Assembly: GCA_947624395.1 (NCBI GenBank)
Contig: CANQKA010000002.1
Location: 1-64,000, forward strand
DNA from: an uncultured Oscillospiraceae bacterium
GTDB taxonomy: Bacteria > Bacillota > Clostridia > Oscillospirales > Oscillospiraceae
Reading direction: 5' to 3'
Length of the DNA stretch: 64,000 nucleotides
The first letter of the stretch is position 1, and each line of letters begins with the position of its first letter. Shown one piece after another: positions 46,135-56,948 of this stretch. The position numbers were made by a program, and so were the translations under genes. Below the pieces are notes generated by a model. It was not told the origin of the DNA, ran no database searches, and saw only the letters and a list, made by a program, of their open reading frames with translations.

Positions 46135-49100
46135 ATGAAGAAACTTATCGCGCTGCTGCTGGCCTGGACCATGTTGTCCAGTCTGGCAGTACCCGTTTTG
46201 GCGGCGGAGGAAGTACCTGCCTCCGACCCGGTGGAGGACGATCTGCTCCTGTACGACGCGGAGCCGACGGCTGAGCCGGAGGCGGAGGCAACGCCCGCGC
46301 CGGAGACGGACGCCGAGACTGTCCCGGAGGGCGAGACAACGCCCGCGCCGGAGCAGGAGTCTGAGCTCGAGCCAGCGCCCGAGCCCGAGCAGGAGCCTGA
46401 GCAGCCGGAGGAACTGGTCACGCTGATCTCCGCTATCCCGGAGAACGTGGGGCAGGTGGACATATCCGTTACGAAGGCGCTGGACCTGGGCGACCGGGCC
46501 CTGACCTTTGCGGCGACGCTGAGCGGGCCCAATGAGTACACGATATCCGACCTGGCGGCGGACGGACAGAAGCACAGCTTTCCCGACCTGGCGGCGGGCG
46601 AGTATACCCTGACCCTGACCGCTCCCGGTTTTGCCAGCTATACCCAGAGCCTTCTCGTCGGCGAGAAGGACGGCGTGCGCCTGTCGCTGACCGTGGGCCG
46701 GATGGCCGGGTATGATACCGGGGCGCACCCCGGCATCATCGTCCCCGGCGACGTGGACGGCAGCGGCGCCGTGGACTATTCGGACGCCGAGATGCTGATG
46801 CAGGCCGTGGCGGGTGGGACCACGGTGGGTAACAGCGACCTGAACGGCGACGGCGACACGAACCTGGCCGACGCAGAGCTTATGGCAAAATGCCTGCAGC
46901 TGGCCGCCTTGGACGAGACGGTCCGTACCGCCACGGTGGAACGGTATGTGCCGGCCAGCGCCATGACTGTAGGCGTGTCCAGCGATGCGCAGCCGTCCGG
47001 GCAGGACGCTCTTTTCCAGGACAACGACGAGAAGTTCACCGTCACCCGCGGCGAAAAAATCACCCCGGAAGCGCCGCTGGACGTATCTTTCACCCTGGAC
47101 GGCGCCCAGACAGACGCCATCTTTCTGAACGAGACGAACATCGATTCCGGCACCATTGAGATCGAGTACATCGATGGCACAAAAGGTATTGGACTGATAG
47201 GCTCGCCGGAGCCTGAGACGGCGGACGTTGAGACAGAGGCGGAGGAGAGCACCCCTGCCCCTGACGTGACCGCAGAACCGGACGCCGCCGCGACCGAGGC
47301 TGAGCCGGCGGAGGAGACGCCTGTACCGGTGATCGACCCCGTGCAGACCGAGTCGCCTTTGGACGCGTCCGACACGGACCTGGGCGCTGTCCCTGTCTTT
47401 GCCGATGACGCGGCGGAACAGCCGGTCACCGAGGACGAGACGGACTATGAGGTATTCGAGGCACCGGAAGTTCCTATGGCGGAAAATCCCGGCGGCGTCA
47501 CCGTCACCCAGGACGAGAGCGGCAATATCGTCGTGGACCTGGGCGGGCGCAAGGCGGTCAAGAGCGTCAAGCTGCGCATCACGGGCACCAGTGACCAGGG
47601 CTCTTTGGCGTCCATCACCCAGGTGGAATTCGTCAACGGCATGCAGGAGCGTATTCCGGAGCCGAAGATGGACGTGCCCCAGGGCGTGACGGCCACCCCC
47701 GCCAGCCGCCAGTTCACCGTCCGCTGGCAACCTTGCGTCAACGTGACCGGCTATGAGGTGGAGATCGTCGCCGAGGGCGTGACAGAGGTCTTCCCCCTGA
47801 CCGGCACCAGCCTGACCGTCACCAATTTCAACAAGGACGACGTGCGCAACTACACGACCTACCAGGTCCGTGTCCAGTCCGTCAACGGCGCCTGGACCAG
47901 CGGCTGGTCCGGGGCTGTGACTGTGACGCCGAAGCCCAACAGCGCGCCGGACAAGCCCGACAACGTGAAGGCGGAGGGCGGCTATCAGACCGTGGCTGTG
48001 TCCTGGAAGAACATGAAGGACACGACCAGCTACGACCTGTATTACAAAGAACAATCCGCCGAGACCTATACCTGCATACCCGACATCGAGGCCAGCAGCT
48101 ATACGATAACGGAGCTGGACAGCTCCAAGCCCACGACCTACGAGGTCTATGTGGTGGGCAAGAATGAGTTCGGCGCAAGCCCCGAGAGCATGCACGCCAG
48201 CGCCACGACCACCACGCCGGACCCGGCGGAGATGCCTCGGTATAAGCTCATCAACCGGGATGCCGCCGGCAACCCGGGTACGAGCCACATCGTCGCCGCC
48301 GTGCAAAACGGCGCAACCATGGTGAACAGCCCGCTGGACACGGTTGCGGGCACCGCCTGGGGCACCGTGGACGGCGACAACGCCTCCTATTATGACCGGC
48401 GCTGCTGGGACGATGGCGCGGGCAACTGGGTCCCCGGCCAGAACGTGGGTCTGTCCTATACCTTTGACCAGGCTTATACCATGGACACGATCGGCCTGGT
48501 GAGCACGGACAAGAACATGGACTATACCTACGCCCGTATCCGCTGGATGGACGAGCAGGGCGCGTGGCACCTGATGGACAAGGGCCAGGTGACAAGCGAG
48601 CGCCGGACGGACAGCCAGGGCCGGATCTACTTCTTCCTGCGTCTGCCAGAGGCCGTCACCACCAGCCAGATCCAGATCGGCACCGCCCGGTACTGGGCAG
48701 GGAACAACTTCGTGTGCGTCACGGAGGTGTACTTCTACGAGTATGACAGCCTGAAAAACGACATTATGGGCCTGTACGCCGACGACCTGCACACCACGCT
48801 GCGGGACGACGTTAAGGAAGAAGATCTGGCCGCGCTGCGCGAGCGTATCGACGCCACGGACGAGTTCGGCAACTCCCACCCGGACAAGGCGTGGCTGCTG
48901 ACCGAGCTGGAAACGGCGGAGAAGATATTCAAGGACCAGTTTTTGGGCAAGGCCGTCACGGTCCACACCGGTATCACCGGCAGCGGCGACGAGCACGGCT
49001 TCACCGGCCTGAACGCCTGGCAGCCTCTGGGCGTTGTGGCGGCGGCAGGGGAGAAGCTCACCGTCTATGTGGGCGGCGGCTCCGCCAAGACTGGCAGCAA

Positions 49101-51651
49101 CACCAATCTGGAGCTAATCATCACCCAGTACCACGCCGAGTCCAGCGCCATGAGCAAGTCGCTAATGAAGCTGAAGGTGGGCGCCAACGAGGTCCAGATA
49201 CCCAAGATCTGGACGAATACCGGCATCGAATCCGGCGGCGCGCTGTACGTCCAGTATAACGGCGGGGCCAGCAGCGCGGACAACTACGCGGTCCGGGTCA
49301 GCGGCGGCACGGCGGTGCCTGTGCTGGACCTGTACCACGTGACGGACGCGGGCGAGCGTGCCTCCCGCACGGCGGCCTATCTCACCGAGCTTTCCGCCTA
49401 CGCGGCTGGTATCCAGGCCAAACACAACGAGATACACCAGGGCGAGGGCTCCGTCAGCACCGAGGTCAATTACGATTATGACGAGCAAAACTGCATCCTG
49501 GGCGCCACGGACATCATGCTGGACACCATGATGCTGTCCCTGCCCGCCCAGCAGGTGGTGGCCGGCTGCAACGGCAGCGCCGGTACGCTGCTGGCGTCCC
49601 TGGACGCCATGGAGCAGATGATGCACCTGTTCTATCAGCACAAGGGGCTCAATGCCAGTGCGCCAGCCGCCATCGACCGCATCCCCAACCGGCACCTGAA
49701 CATCCGCTACCAGCGCATGTTCTCCGGCGCGTTTATGTATGCCTCCGGCAACCACATTGGCATCGGCTGGAACGAGACGGCCGGTATGGCCGGCTGCGGC
49801 GGCGTCGAGGCCACGGCGGAGGGACAGTACCAGAGCGGCAATTACTTTGGCTGGGGCATCGCCCATGAGATCGGCCACGACATCAACCAGGGCTGCTACG
49901 CCATCGCCGAGATCACCAACAACTATTTCGCCGTGCTGGCCCAGGCCCAGGACACCAACGACAGCGTGCGCTTTGACTACAACAACGTGTACGCCAAGGT
50001 GACCAGCGGCGCCAAGGGCAGCAGTTCTAACGTGTTCACTCAGCTTGGCATGTACTGGCAGCTGCACCTGGCCTATGATAAGGGCTACAACTTCAAGACA
50101 TACGACAACTACGACGAGCAGCTTGATAACCTGTTCTTCGCCCGTGTGGACACCTATGCCCGCACGCCTGACCGTGCGCCCAAACCCGGCGGCGTGGCGC
50201 TGACGATCCAGGGCGCGGACGTGGACCAGACGCTGATGCGCCTTGCCTGCGCGGCGGCGGAGAAGGACCTGCTTGACTTCTTCCAGCGCTGGGGTAAGAC
50301 CCCCGACGCGGCCACGGTCGCCTATGCGTCACAGTTCCCCCAGGAGACGAGGGCCATTTACTACGTCTGCGACAACTCCCGGCGCTATACCATGGAGCAT
50401 GGCGGGACGAGCAAGCTGAACGCCGACGGGACCACCGACGCCATCGGCGGGCTGACGGCTTCCGCCACCGGCAACCAGGTCAACATCAGCATAGCCCCCA
50501 GCGGTCAGATCGCGGACGACGAGATCCTGGGCTATGAGATCGTCCGCTGCACCATTTCCGGCGGCCAGGTGGAAAAACGCCCCGTGGGCTTCACCACCGA
50601 GAAGAGCTTCACCGACGTGGTGTACGCTATGAACAACCGGGCGGTCTATTATGAAGTGACGCTGGTGGACCAGTATCTGAACCGCTCCGCTGCTGAAACC
50701 ACCGGCACGGTGAAGATCAGCCACGATGGTCAGTTGGACAAGTCCGGCTGGACTGTGACCACCGCCGGATTGAAGGCCGAACCAATTGAAGTAAAGGTCG
50801 GCGACGACGACCCCGACGCGCCCTCCCGCGACCCGTCCGTCAGCGACGCGGCCCAGTACATCGCGGACGGCAATGTTGAGACGGTGTACAAAGCCTCCGT
50901 CACCGGCCCCGCCAGCGTCACCCTGGACTTCCACGACACCCAGGTCATCACCGGCTTTAAAGCAACATGTGACGCGCCCATCGGCGGTTACACCGTGGAC
51001 GTGCGGCAAAACGGCGAGTGGCAGCAGGTCAACGCGGGCACGCTGGACGGCACGGCCACCGTGTACTTCTCCAACGCGGACGGAAAATACGTGAGCACCT
51101 ACGCCGCGGACGCCATGCGCCTGAACCTGACGGCTTCTGTCGGCGCAACGGTCACCATCGCGGAGCTGGACGCTCTGGGCCTCGCCGGCGACAATGTGGA
51201 CCTGAGCGTTTCCGACGGCGCGCCCGGCATCGGATACCTGCAAACCGCGTATAAGTACGGTACCGAGCCCGATGAGATCATCCCGGCCAAATCGCTGGTA
51301 TTTACCGGCAGCTACAAGGGCAACGCGGCCTATAACGTGGTCATGCTCTACGACCAGTACGGCAACGTGGTGGCCGGTATCGACAGCCAGGGCGACCAGG
51401 TGGCCCATCAGGTCATACTGTCCCACGTGCCCGAGGACGGTCCCATTCAGGACACCAGAGACGGCGTGTGGGTCTACTGGATCGAGCCGCAGGACATGGA
51501 AAACGGCTTTGTGATGCCACAGAAGGTCCGGGCGGAGCTTTACCGGGTCAACAACGCCCAGACCAACGAGGGCGAGCGGCTGGTGAGCGATTCTCTGTTC
51601 GTGACCGTACCGGACACGCTGGGCGACATCACCATCGCCGACGGTCAGTGA
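46135..51651 (+). CDS. Secreted multidomain M60-like (enhancin/mucinase) peptidase with dockerin, FN3 and F5/8C-like modules
   Basis: Signal peptide MKKLIALLLAWTMLSSLAVPVLAAEE; dockerin 'GDVDGSGAVDYSDAEMLMQAV..SDLNGDGDTNLADAELMAKCL'; zinc site HEIGHDINQGCYAIAE. Confidence 0.85.
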   Translation: MKKLIALLLAWTMLSSLAVPVLAAEEVPASDPVEDDLLLYDAEPTAEPEAEATPAPETDAETVPEGETTPAPEQESELEPAPEPEQEPEQPEELVTLISAIPENVGQVDISVTKALDLGDRALTFAATLSGPNEYTISDLAADGQKHSFPDLAAGEYTLTLTAPGFASYTQSLLVGEKDGVRLSLTVGRMAGYDTGAHPGIIVPGDVDGSGAVDYSDAEMLMQAVAGGTTVGNSDLNGDGDTNLADAELMAKCLQLAALDETVRTATVERYVPASAMTVGVSSDAQPSGQDALFQDNDEKFTVTRGEKITPEAPLDVSFTLDGAQTDAIFLNETNIDSGTIEIEYIDGTKGIGLIGSPEPETADVETEAEESTPAPDVTAEPDAAATEAEPAEETPVPVIDPVQTESPLDASDTDLGAVPVFADDAAEQPVTEDETDYEVFEAPEVPMAENPGGVTVTQDESGNIVVDLGGRKAVKSVKLRITGTSDQGSLASITQVEFVNGMQERIPEPKMDVPQGVTATPASRQFTVRWQPCVNVTGYEVEIVAEGVTEVFPLTGTSLTVTNFNKDDVRNYTTYQVRVQSVNGAWTSGWSGAVTVTPKPNSAPDKPDNVKAEGGYQTVAVSWKNMKDTTSYDLYYKEQSAETYTCIPDIEASSYTITELDSSKPTTYEVYVVGKNEFGASPESMHASATTTTPDPAEMPRYKLINRDAAGNPGTSHIVAAVQNGATMVNSPLDTVAGTAWGTVDGDNASYYDRRCWDDGAGNWVPGQNVGLSYTFDQAYTMDTIGLVSTDKNMDYTYARIRWMDEQGAWHLMDKGQVTSERRTDSQGRIYFFLRLPEAVTTSQIQIGTARYWAGNNFVCVTEVYFYEYDSLKNDIMGLYADDLHTTLRDDVKEEDLAALRERIDATDEFGNSHPDKAWLLTELETAEKIFKDQFLGKAVTVHTGITGSGDEHGFTGLNAWQPLGVVAAAGEKLTVYVGGGSAKTGSNTNLELIITQYHAESSAMSKSLMKLKVGANEVQIPKIWTNTGIESGGALYVQYNGGASSADNYAVRVSGGTAVPVLDLYHVTDAGERASRTAAYLTELSAYAAGIQAKHNEIHQGEGSVSTEVNYDYDEQNCILGATDIMLDTMMLSLPAQQVVAGCNGSAGTLLASLDAMEQMMHLFYQHKGLNASAPAAIDRIPNRHLNIRYQRMFSGAFMYASGNHIGIGWNETAGMAGCGGVEATAEGQYQSGNYFGWGIAHEIGHDINQGCYAIAEITNNYFAVLAQAQDTNDSVRFDYNNVYAKVTSGAKGSSSNVFTQLGMYWQLHLAYDKGYNFKTYDNYDEQLDNLFFARVDTYARTPDRAPKPGGVALTIQGADVDQTLMRLACAAAEKDLLDFFQRWGKTPDAATVAYASQFPQETRAIYYVCDNSRRYTMEHGGTSKLNADGTTDAIGGLTASATGNQVNISIAPSGQIADDEILGYEIVRCTISGGQVEKRPVGFTTEKSFTDVVYAMNNRAVYYEVTLVDQYLNRSAAETTGTVKISHDGQLDKSGWTVTTAGLKAEPIEVKVGDDDPDAPSRDPSVSDAAQYIADGNVETVYKASVTGPASVTLDFHDTQVITGFKATCDAPIGGYTVDVRQNGEWQQVNAGTLDGTATVYFSNADGKYVSTYAADAMRLNLTASVGATVTIAELDALGLAGDNVDLSVSDGAPGIGYLQTAYKYGTEPDEIIPAKSLVFTGSYKGNAAYNVVMLYDQYGNVVAGIDSQGDQVAHQVILSHVPEDGPIQDTRDGVWVYWIEPQDMENGFVMPQKVRAELYRVNNAQTNEGERLVSDSLFVTVPDTLGDITIADGQ

Positions 51652-51665
51652 GAGGAGGAACAGAC

Positions 51666-52736
51666 ATGAGAAAGACCATGCGTGATTTATGCCGCGGGGC
51701 CCTGGCCCTGCTGGTCATGGCGACGGTGCTGCTGCTGTCCGTGCCGGCGCTGGCGGCGACGACCGACGCGATCGAACTGGCCGAAAACGGGACCGTGACC
51801 GTGGTATCCGGCCACGCCGCCGAGGAAAAACTGTCCTCCGTCCAGGTGCGCATCAGCATCGCTCCGTCGTCGGGACAGTCGGTGGGCTTCACCTTTTCCG
51901 CCGGCCTTGCCGGCAGGCTCACCAAATATAGCTACGCGGACGGGACCCTGAGCGTTTATGTGGCCGGTACCGCGCCGCTGCTGGCGGAGGGGCAGGACCG
52001 GTTGGCGCTGGGCGCCATCACCGGCGGCGACCTGGCGAGTGCCGAGCTTGGCGACGACGCGCTGCAATTCGTCTATGGCCGCCGGGTCGTGACCCAGGCT
52101 GCGGAGCTGACCAGGACCGGCTCGGTCCCCAATGAGACGGCCACGCCCGCGCCGGAGGATACGCCTGAACCCGCGCCCACGCCGGAGAGCCAGATCAGGC
52201 TCGACCTGCGCACGGTGCTGGATAGGGCGAAAGGCTATGACGCCGCGGGCTATACGTCCGCGAGCTTCCAGGCGTTGCAGGCGGCCATCCAAAGCGCGGA
52301 AGAGGTTCTCGCAAATGCGGACGCGTCCGAGACGGAGTGGACAGCGGCCAAACAGGCCCTGCAAGAGGCCATGGATAAGCTGGTCCCGGTGGCCAGCGCC
52401 GACGGGAGCGGTCCCGTGATCGGTGACGGGCCCGACGACGGCACAGGTGCCGGCGCGCCGGAACCCGGTCCCACCGTCAGCGAGACGTTCCCGCCTGCGG
52501 AACAGACAGCGGCCACGGAGGCCCCCACGCTCACGCCTGCGCCCACTGCCTCCGCCACGCCGGAAGAGCCCACGGCTACGCATACGGCAACGCCAACGCC
52601 CACGGCTGTGCCCAGCGGCACATCGAACGCACCCGGCACCGGGGACGAGGCCGACGCCGCCCTTTGGCTGGCCGCGCTGTGTGCGTCTGGCTCGCTGCTG
52701 GCCCTGGCCCTGCGCAAGCTTAAACGCTGTAAGTGA
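51666..52736 (+). CDS. Sortase-anchored surface protein with FIVAR repeat and possible cohesin-like domain
   Basis: Signal peptide; FIVAR 'LDRAKGYDAAGYTSASFQALQAAIQSAEEVLANADASETEWTAAKQALQEAMDKL'; C-terminal APGTGDEADAALWLAALCASGSLLALALRKLKRCK. Confidence 0.75.
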   Translation: MRKTMRDLCRGALALLVMATVLLLSVPALAATTDAIELAENGTVTVVSGHAAEEKLSSVQVRISIAPSSGQSVGFTFSAGLAGRLTKYSYADGTLSVYVAGTAPLLAEGQDRLALGAITGGDLASAELGDDALQFVYGRRVVTQAAELTRTGSVPNETATPAPEDTPEPAPTPESQIRLDLRTVLDRAKGYDAAGYTSASFQALQAAIQSAEEVLANADASETEWTAAKQALQEAMDKLVPVASADGSGPVIGDGPDDGTGAGAPEPGPTVSETFPPAEQTAATEAPTLTPAPTASATPEEPTATHTATPTPTAVPSGTSNAPGTGDEADAALWLAALCASGSLLALALRKLKRCK

Positions 52737-52847
52737 TCGGATATGTTGACGGGACTGTCGCGCACGCGGCAGTCCCGTTATTTATGCGTTGCTATCCGGC
52801 GGCGGGTGCGATATACTTATTGGGAACTCTGTCCAAGGAGGCACGTT

Positions 52848-53663
52848 ATGGCGCGCATCATTGAAATATCGGCGCTGGACGCGCCGGAGCTGGACGCCTA
52901 TGCCCGCCTGACCGAGGCCCAGCTGCGCAACCGCCTGGAGCCGGAAAAGGGGCTTTTTATCGCCGAGAGCGCCAAGGTGATACGGGTGGCGCTGCAAGCG
53001 GGCTATACGCCGGTATCCATGCTCATGGAGCGGCGGCATTTATCCGGTCAAGGCGGGGAGTTGATGGCTCTTTGCGGGGATATCCCGGTCTACACGGCCG
53101 ACCGGCCTGTGCTGGAAGCGCTGACGGGGTACACGGTCAACCGGGGCATTTTGTGCGCCATGAAGCGGCCCAGCCCCAAAAGCCTGGAACAGGTCTGCGC
53201 CGGAGCGCGGCGTGTGGCGGTGCTGGAAAACATCGTGGATTCCACCAACATCGGGGCCATCTTTCGCTCGGCGGCGGCCCTGGGCATGGATGGGGTACTG
53301 CTCACCGAGAGTTGCTGCGACCCGCTGAACCGCCGGGCGGTGCGGGTGAGCATGGGCACGGTGTTGCAGGTGCCTTGGGCGTATATAGACGATTGGCCGG
53401 CGGCGGGCCTTGACCGGCTGCGTGCGCTTGGCTTTAAGAGTGTGGCGATGGCCCTGACGGACGAAAGCCTCGCCATCGACGACCCCGTACTGGCGGCGGC
53501 GGAACGTCTGGTCGTGGTGCTGGGGGCAGAGGGGGACGGCCTCGCGGCCCGGACTGTGGCCGCGTGCGACTGGACCGTGCGTATCCCCATGCAAAACGGG
53601 GTGGACTCGCTGAACGTGGCCGCCGCCGGCGCGGTGGCGTTTTGGCAGCTACGGGCGCGGTGA
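52848..53663 (+). CDS. SpoU-family RNA 2'-O-methyltransferase
   Basis: 'VLENIVDSTNIGAIFRSAAALGMDGVLLTESCCDPLNRRAVRVSMG', 'VVLGAEGDGL'. Confidence 0.93.
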   Translation: MARIIEISALDAPELDAYARLTEAQLRNRLEPEKGLFIAESAKVIRVALQAGYTPVSMLMERRHLSGQGGELMALCGDIPVYTADRPVLEALTGYTVNRGILCAMKRPSPKSLEQVCAGARRVAVLENIVDSTNIGAIFRSAAALGMDGVLLTESCCDPLNRRAVRVSMGTVLQVPWAYIDDWPAAGLDRLRALGFKSVAMALTDESLAIDDPVLAAAERLVVVLGAEGDGLAARTVAACDWTVRIPMQNGVDSLNVAAAGAVAFWQLRAR

Positions 53664-53718
53664 AGTCCGTTTTATAGGACAGAAGAGTGTGGATAATGGC
53701 AGGAAGGAGGGATGTGCT

Positions 53719-55872
53719 ATGGGGGAATATAAGCTGAACGCCGCCCAATTGGAGGCGGTCACCACCACAGAGGGGTACGTGCGGGTGATTGCCGGCGCCG
53801 GGTCCGGCAAGACGCGGGCCCTGACCCACCGGTTCGCCTATCTCGTGAACGACCTGGGCATCCTGCCGGGGAATATCCTCTGCGTCACCTTTACCAACAA
53901 GGCGGCCAACGAGATGCGCCAGCGCATCCACAACCTGACCGGGGACAACGATACCGGCTACATCAACACCTTCCATGGCTTTTGCGTCTCGGTGCTGCAG
54001 GAGGACAGCTACGCGGTGCAGTACCCCAAGAGCTTTCTGGTGCTGGACAATTCCGATATCGATTCCATGCTCCGTATCATCTATGAGGAACGGGGCCTGA
54101 CGTTGCGGGACATGACCTTCGCCAACGCCCGGGACATGATCGAGATACAGAAGCTCTTCAAGCGGCCGGAGTATTACCTGGACGTGATCGGCATGGACCT
54201 GGACGCGCTGCATGAGAAGTACTTGAAAGCCACCAGCGCCCAGGACGTTATTTTCTACGGCTATCTCTACCAGCAGAAAAAGTGCTTTGGGTTGGATTAT
54301 AACGACCTCATCAAGTTCACGCTGTACATCTTCCGGGAGCATGAGGACATACGCCTGAAGTGGCAAAAGCGGCTGGAATACATCATGATCGACGAGTTTC
54401 AGGACATCGACAGCCTGCAATACGAGCTGATGGAGGCGCTGTGCGGCTATCATAAGAACCTGTTCATCGTGGGCGACCCGGACCAGACCATCTACACCTG
54501 GCGGGGCGCGGACGTAAAGTACCTGTTGGACTTCCACCGACAGTTTCCCGGCACGAAGACCATCATGATGATGGAAAACTACCGCTCCACGCCGCAAATA
54601 CTCTCCGCGGCCAACTCCCTCATCGACAAAAACCGGACCCGCATGAAAAAAGACCTGCTCCCCATGCTGCCGGACGGGGCCACAGTGCTCTGCCACCACG
54701 GAGCCACCGCTGAATCGGAGGCGGTGTGGATGGCGGACCAGATGCAGGCGCTGCACGATACCGGCGTCGCGTACCGGGATATGGCCGTGCTCTACCGGGG
54801 CCACTACGTGAGCCGGTCGGTGGAGGAAGTGCTTTTAAAGCGGAAAATACCGTATACCATTTATAGCGGCGTGCAGTTTTTCGACCGCATGGAGATCAAA
54901 GACGCGCTTTCTTATCTGCGCATGATCGCATACAAGGACGACCTGTCTTTCCGGCGGGTCGTGAACAGCCCCAAGCGGAACATGGGCCAGCGGCGGATGA
55001 AGTTTTTGGAGCAGACGGCGGAAAAATTTGGCTGCTCGCTCTACGACGCCCTGTGCCGGACCTTGGACGACGACATTTTCAAGGGCGCGAAAGCGTCCCA
55101 GTTCGTGGGCCTTATTGAGACATACGCGGCCAATTACGCCCAGCGGCCTGTGTCCGAGGTGCTCAGCGCCCTGTTGAACGACAGCGGCTATGAGCTGGCC
55201 CTACGCACCGAGGGGGCTCAGGAGCGGCTGGATAATCTGGCGGAGCTGAAGCAGTCCATCTATGAGTACGAGACTACCTGCGGCGAGGAGGCAACGCTGG
55301 AGCATTATCTGGCCCACGTGGCCCTGTTCACCAACGCCGACGGCCAGCAGGCGGGGGACAAGGTGAAGCTCATGACCGTCCACGCCGCCAAGGGCCTGGA
55401 ATTTCCCTATGTGTTCCTGTGCGGCATGAACGAGGGGGTATTTCCCTCCCGGAAGACAAGGACATTGCCGGCCATGGAAGAAGAGCGGCGGCTGGCGTTC
55501 GTGGCCATGACACGGGCCGAGAAGCGGCTCTATCTCACCGAGGCGGAGGGCCGCAACCTGGACGGCTCGCCTAGGTATCCATCCCGGTTCATATTGGATA
55601 TCGACCCGGCGCTGTTGGAATACACGGAAAAGCCCAGGGAGGGCCTTATCGCCGACGCCAGGGACTATATCGCCCTGAGCGAGCGCGCCTTGCCGGAGAA
55701 TATGGTCGCCGGCGGCTTTGCCGTGGGCGACAGGGTGGAGCACGACGTGCTGGGTCCAGGCACGGTGGTAGAGGTGGATACGGACAGGTCCGCCAACATC
55801 ATCCAGTTCGACTCCATGCCCACGCCACGGGCCATATCTTTCCGGGCAAAACTCAAGGGCCTGAACAAATAA
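53719..55872 (+). CDS. UvrD/PcrA-family ATP-dependent DNA helicase
   Basis: 'LNAAQLEAVTTTEGYVRVIAGAGSGKTRALTHR', 'VGDPDQTIYTWRGA', 'VHAAKGLEFPYVFL'. Confidence 0.95.
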   Translation: MGEYKLNAAQLEAVTTTEGYVRVIAGAGSGKTRALTHRFAYLVNDLGILPGNILCVTFTNKAANEMRQRIHNLTGDNDTGYINTFHGFCVSVLQEDSYAVQYPKSFLVLDNSDIDSMLRIIYEERGLTLRDMTFANARDMIEIQKLFKRPEYYLDVIGMDLDALHEKYLKATSAQDVIFYGYLYQQKKCFGLDYNDLIKFTLYIFREHEDIRLKWQKRLEYIMIDEFQDIDSLQYELMEALCGYHKNLFIVGDPDQTIYTWRGADVKYLLDFHRQFPGTKTIMMMENYRSTPQILSAANSLIDKNRTRMKKDLLPMLPDGATVLCHHGATAESEAVWMADQMQALHDTGVAYRDMAVLYRGHYVSRSVEEVLLKRKIPYTIYSGVQFFDRMEIKDALSYLRMIAYKDDLSFRRVVNSPKRNMGQRRMKFLEQTAEKFGCSLYDALCRTLDDDIFKGAKASQFVGLIETYAANYAQRPVSEVLSALLNDSGYELALRTEGAQERLDNLAELKQSIYEYETTCGEEATLEHYLAHVALFTNADGQQAGDKVKLMTVHAAKGLEFPYVFLCGMNEGVFPSRKTRTLPAMEEERRLAFVAMTRAEKRLYLTEAEGRNLDGSPRYPSRFILDIDPALLEYTEKPREGLIADARDYIALSERALPENMVAGGFAVGDRVEHDVLGPGTVVEVDTDRSANIIQFDSMPTPRAISFRAKLKGLNK

Positions 55873-55874
55873 AG

Positions 55875-55901
55875 CGAGACGGCGCTTTGCCGTCTCGTTT
55901 T
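55875..55901. terminator. Intrinsic terminator between convergent genes
   Basis: CGAGACGGC-gcttt-GCCGTCTCG-TTTT. Confidence 0.85.
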
Positions 55902-55904
55902 AAT

Positions 55905-56948
55905 TCATGCCGTGGCCGGTTCCAGCAGCGTCAACGTCTTTTTGTCCGCGTCCAGGCGACAGTTCACGCCGATAGGCAGTACCCCGATGGGCTCCGCGTG
56001 GCCGACGTTGACGTTGTACAAGATGGGAAGCTCCGGGTGTCCGGCCTCAAAGCCGATCACCTTCCGGTAGACCTCTTTGTACGGCTCATACTTGCTCCGT
56101 CGGGCGGGTTTTCCCACGATCACGCCCTTTATCACGTCGAATAATCCCTGGGCGGCCAGGTTGCGCAGATACCAGGTGAGGTAGTCGCAGGAGGGGTCGT
56201 CCTCGCTGGTCTCCAGGAACATGAGCTTGCCGGACCATTCATCTTTGGAGGGCCAGATGGCCGTACCGACGATCTCGGGGAACACGTCGATGCATCCGCC
56301 CAGCAGGGGACCTTCCACCGCGCCGTGCCCCTGGAGGACCTCGTAACCGATCGTCTCCGGGTGATACGCCTTGCGCCGGTGCATGTTCTCCGGCTTCCAC
56401 CGGATCTTCTCGTCCTCATCGTCGTACCAGTAGGGGGCCGAGGGGATATCCAGCGTGGGCTTGGGCTCGAAGAGCGTATCCCGTATCATCGCGGCGGTGT
56501 AGTCGTTGATCTGGCCGTATTCCGCGAAGTTGGTCATGACGCTTGCGCCGTAGTAGGATATGAGCCCCGCCTTGTACATCATCAGGTGATTCGTGGTGGT
56601 GTCGGAAAAGCCGGTGAAGATCTTGGGGTTATCCCGGAGCACGTCAAAGTCGATGTAGGGCAGAAGACGGATGGTGTCGTCCCCGCCGATGGCGCTGAAC
56701 ACGGCCTTGACGGACCTGTCCCGAAACGCGTCCATCAAATCGGCGGCCCGGGCCTCCGGGTGCGCGTAGAGATAATCCATGCCCTTGAGGGCGTTGGGCA
56801 TGACTTTGACGCGTAGGCCGTAGTCGTTTTCCAGCCGCTCACGGGCGATATCCAGCTTATGGATGGCCCAGGATTCGCCCAGCATACCGCTGGACAGGCT
56901 CACGATGGCGACGGTGTCGCCTTTTTCCAGGTGTACAGGCTTTATCAT
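55905..56948 (-). CDS. LD-carboxypeptidase / MccF-like S66 peptidase
   Basis: 'MIKPVHLEKGDTVAIVSLSSG', 'VKAVFSAIGGDDTIRLLPYIDFDVLRDNPKIFTGFSDTTTNHL'. Confidence 0.9.
   Translation of the reverse strand: MIKPVHLEKGDTVAIVSLSSGMLGESWAIHKLDIARERLENDYGLRVKVMPNALKGMDYLYAHPEARAADLMDAFRDRSVKAVFSAIGGDDTIRLLPYIDFDVLRDNPKIFTGFSDTTTNHLMMYKAGLISYYGASVMTNFAEYGQINDYTAAMIRDTLFEPKPTLDIPSAPYWYDDEDEKIRWKPENMHRRKAYHPETIGYEVLQGHGAVEGPLLGGCIDVFPEIVGTAIWPSKDEWSGKLMFLETSEDDPSCDYLTWYLRNLAAQGLFDVIKGVIVGKPARRSKYEPYKEVYRKVIGFEAGHPELPILYNVNVGHAEPIGVLPIGVNCRLDADKKTLTLLEPATA

Noticed and set aside
46063-48996. 977-aa minus-strand ORF opposite the M60 peptidase gene
   Set aside because: Low-complexity G/R/H/V-rich antisense reading typical of high-GC codon bias; the + strand has signal peptide, dockerin and protease motifs.
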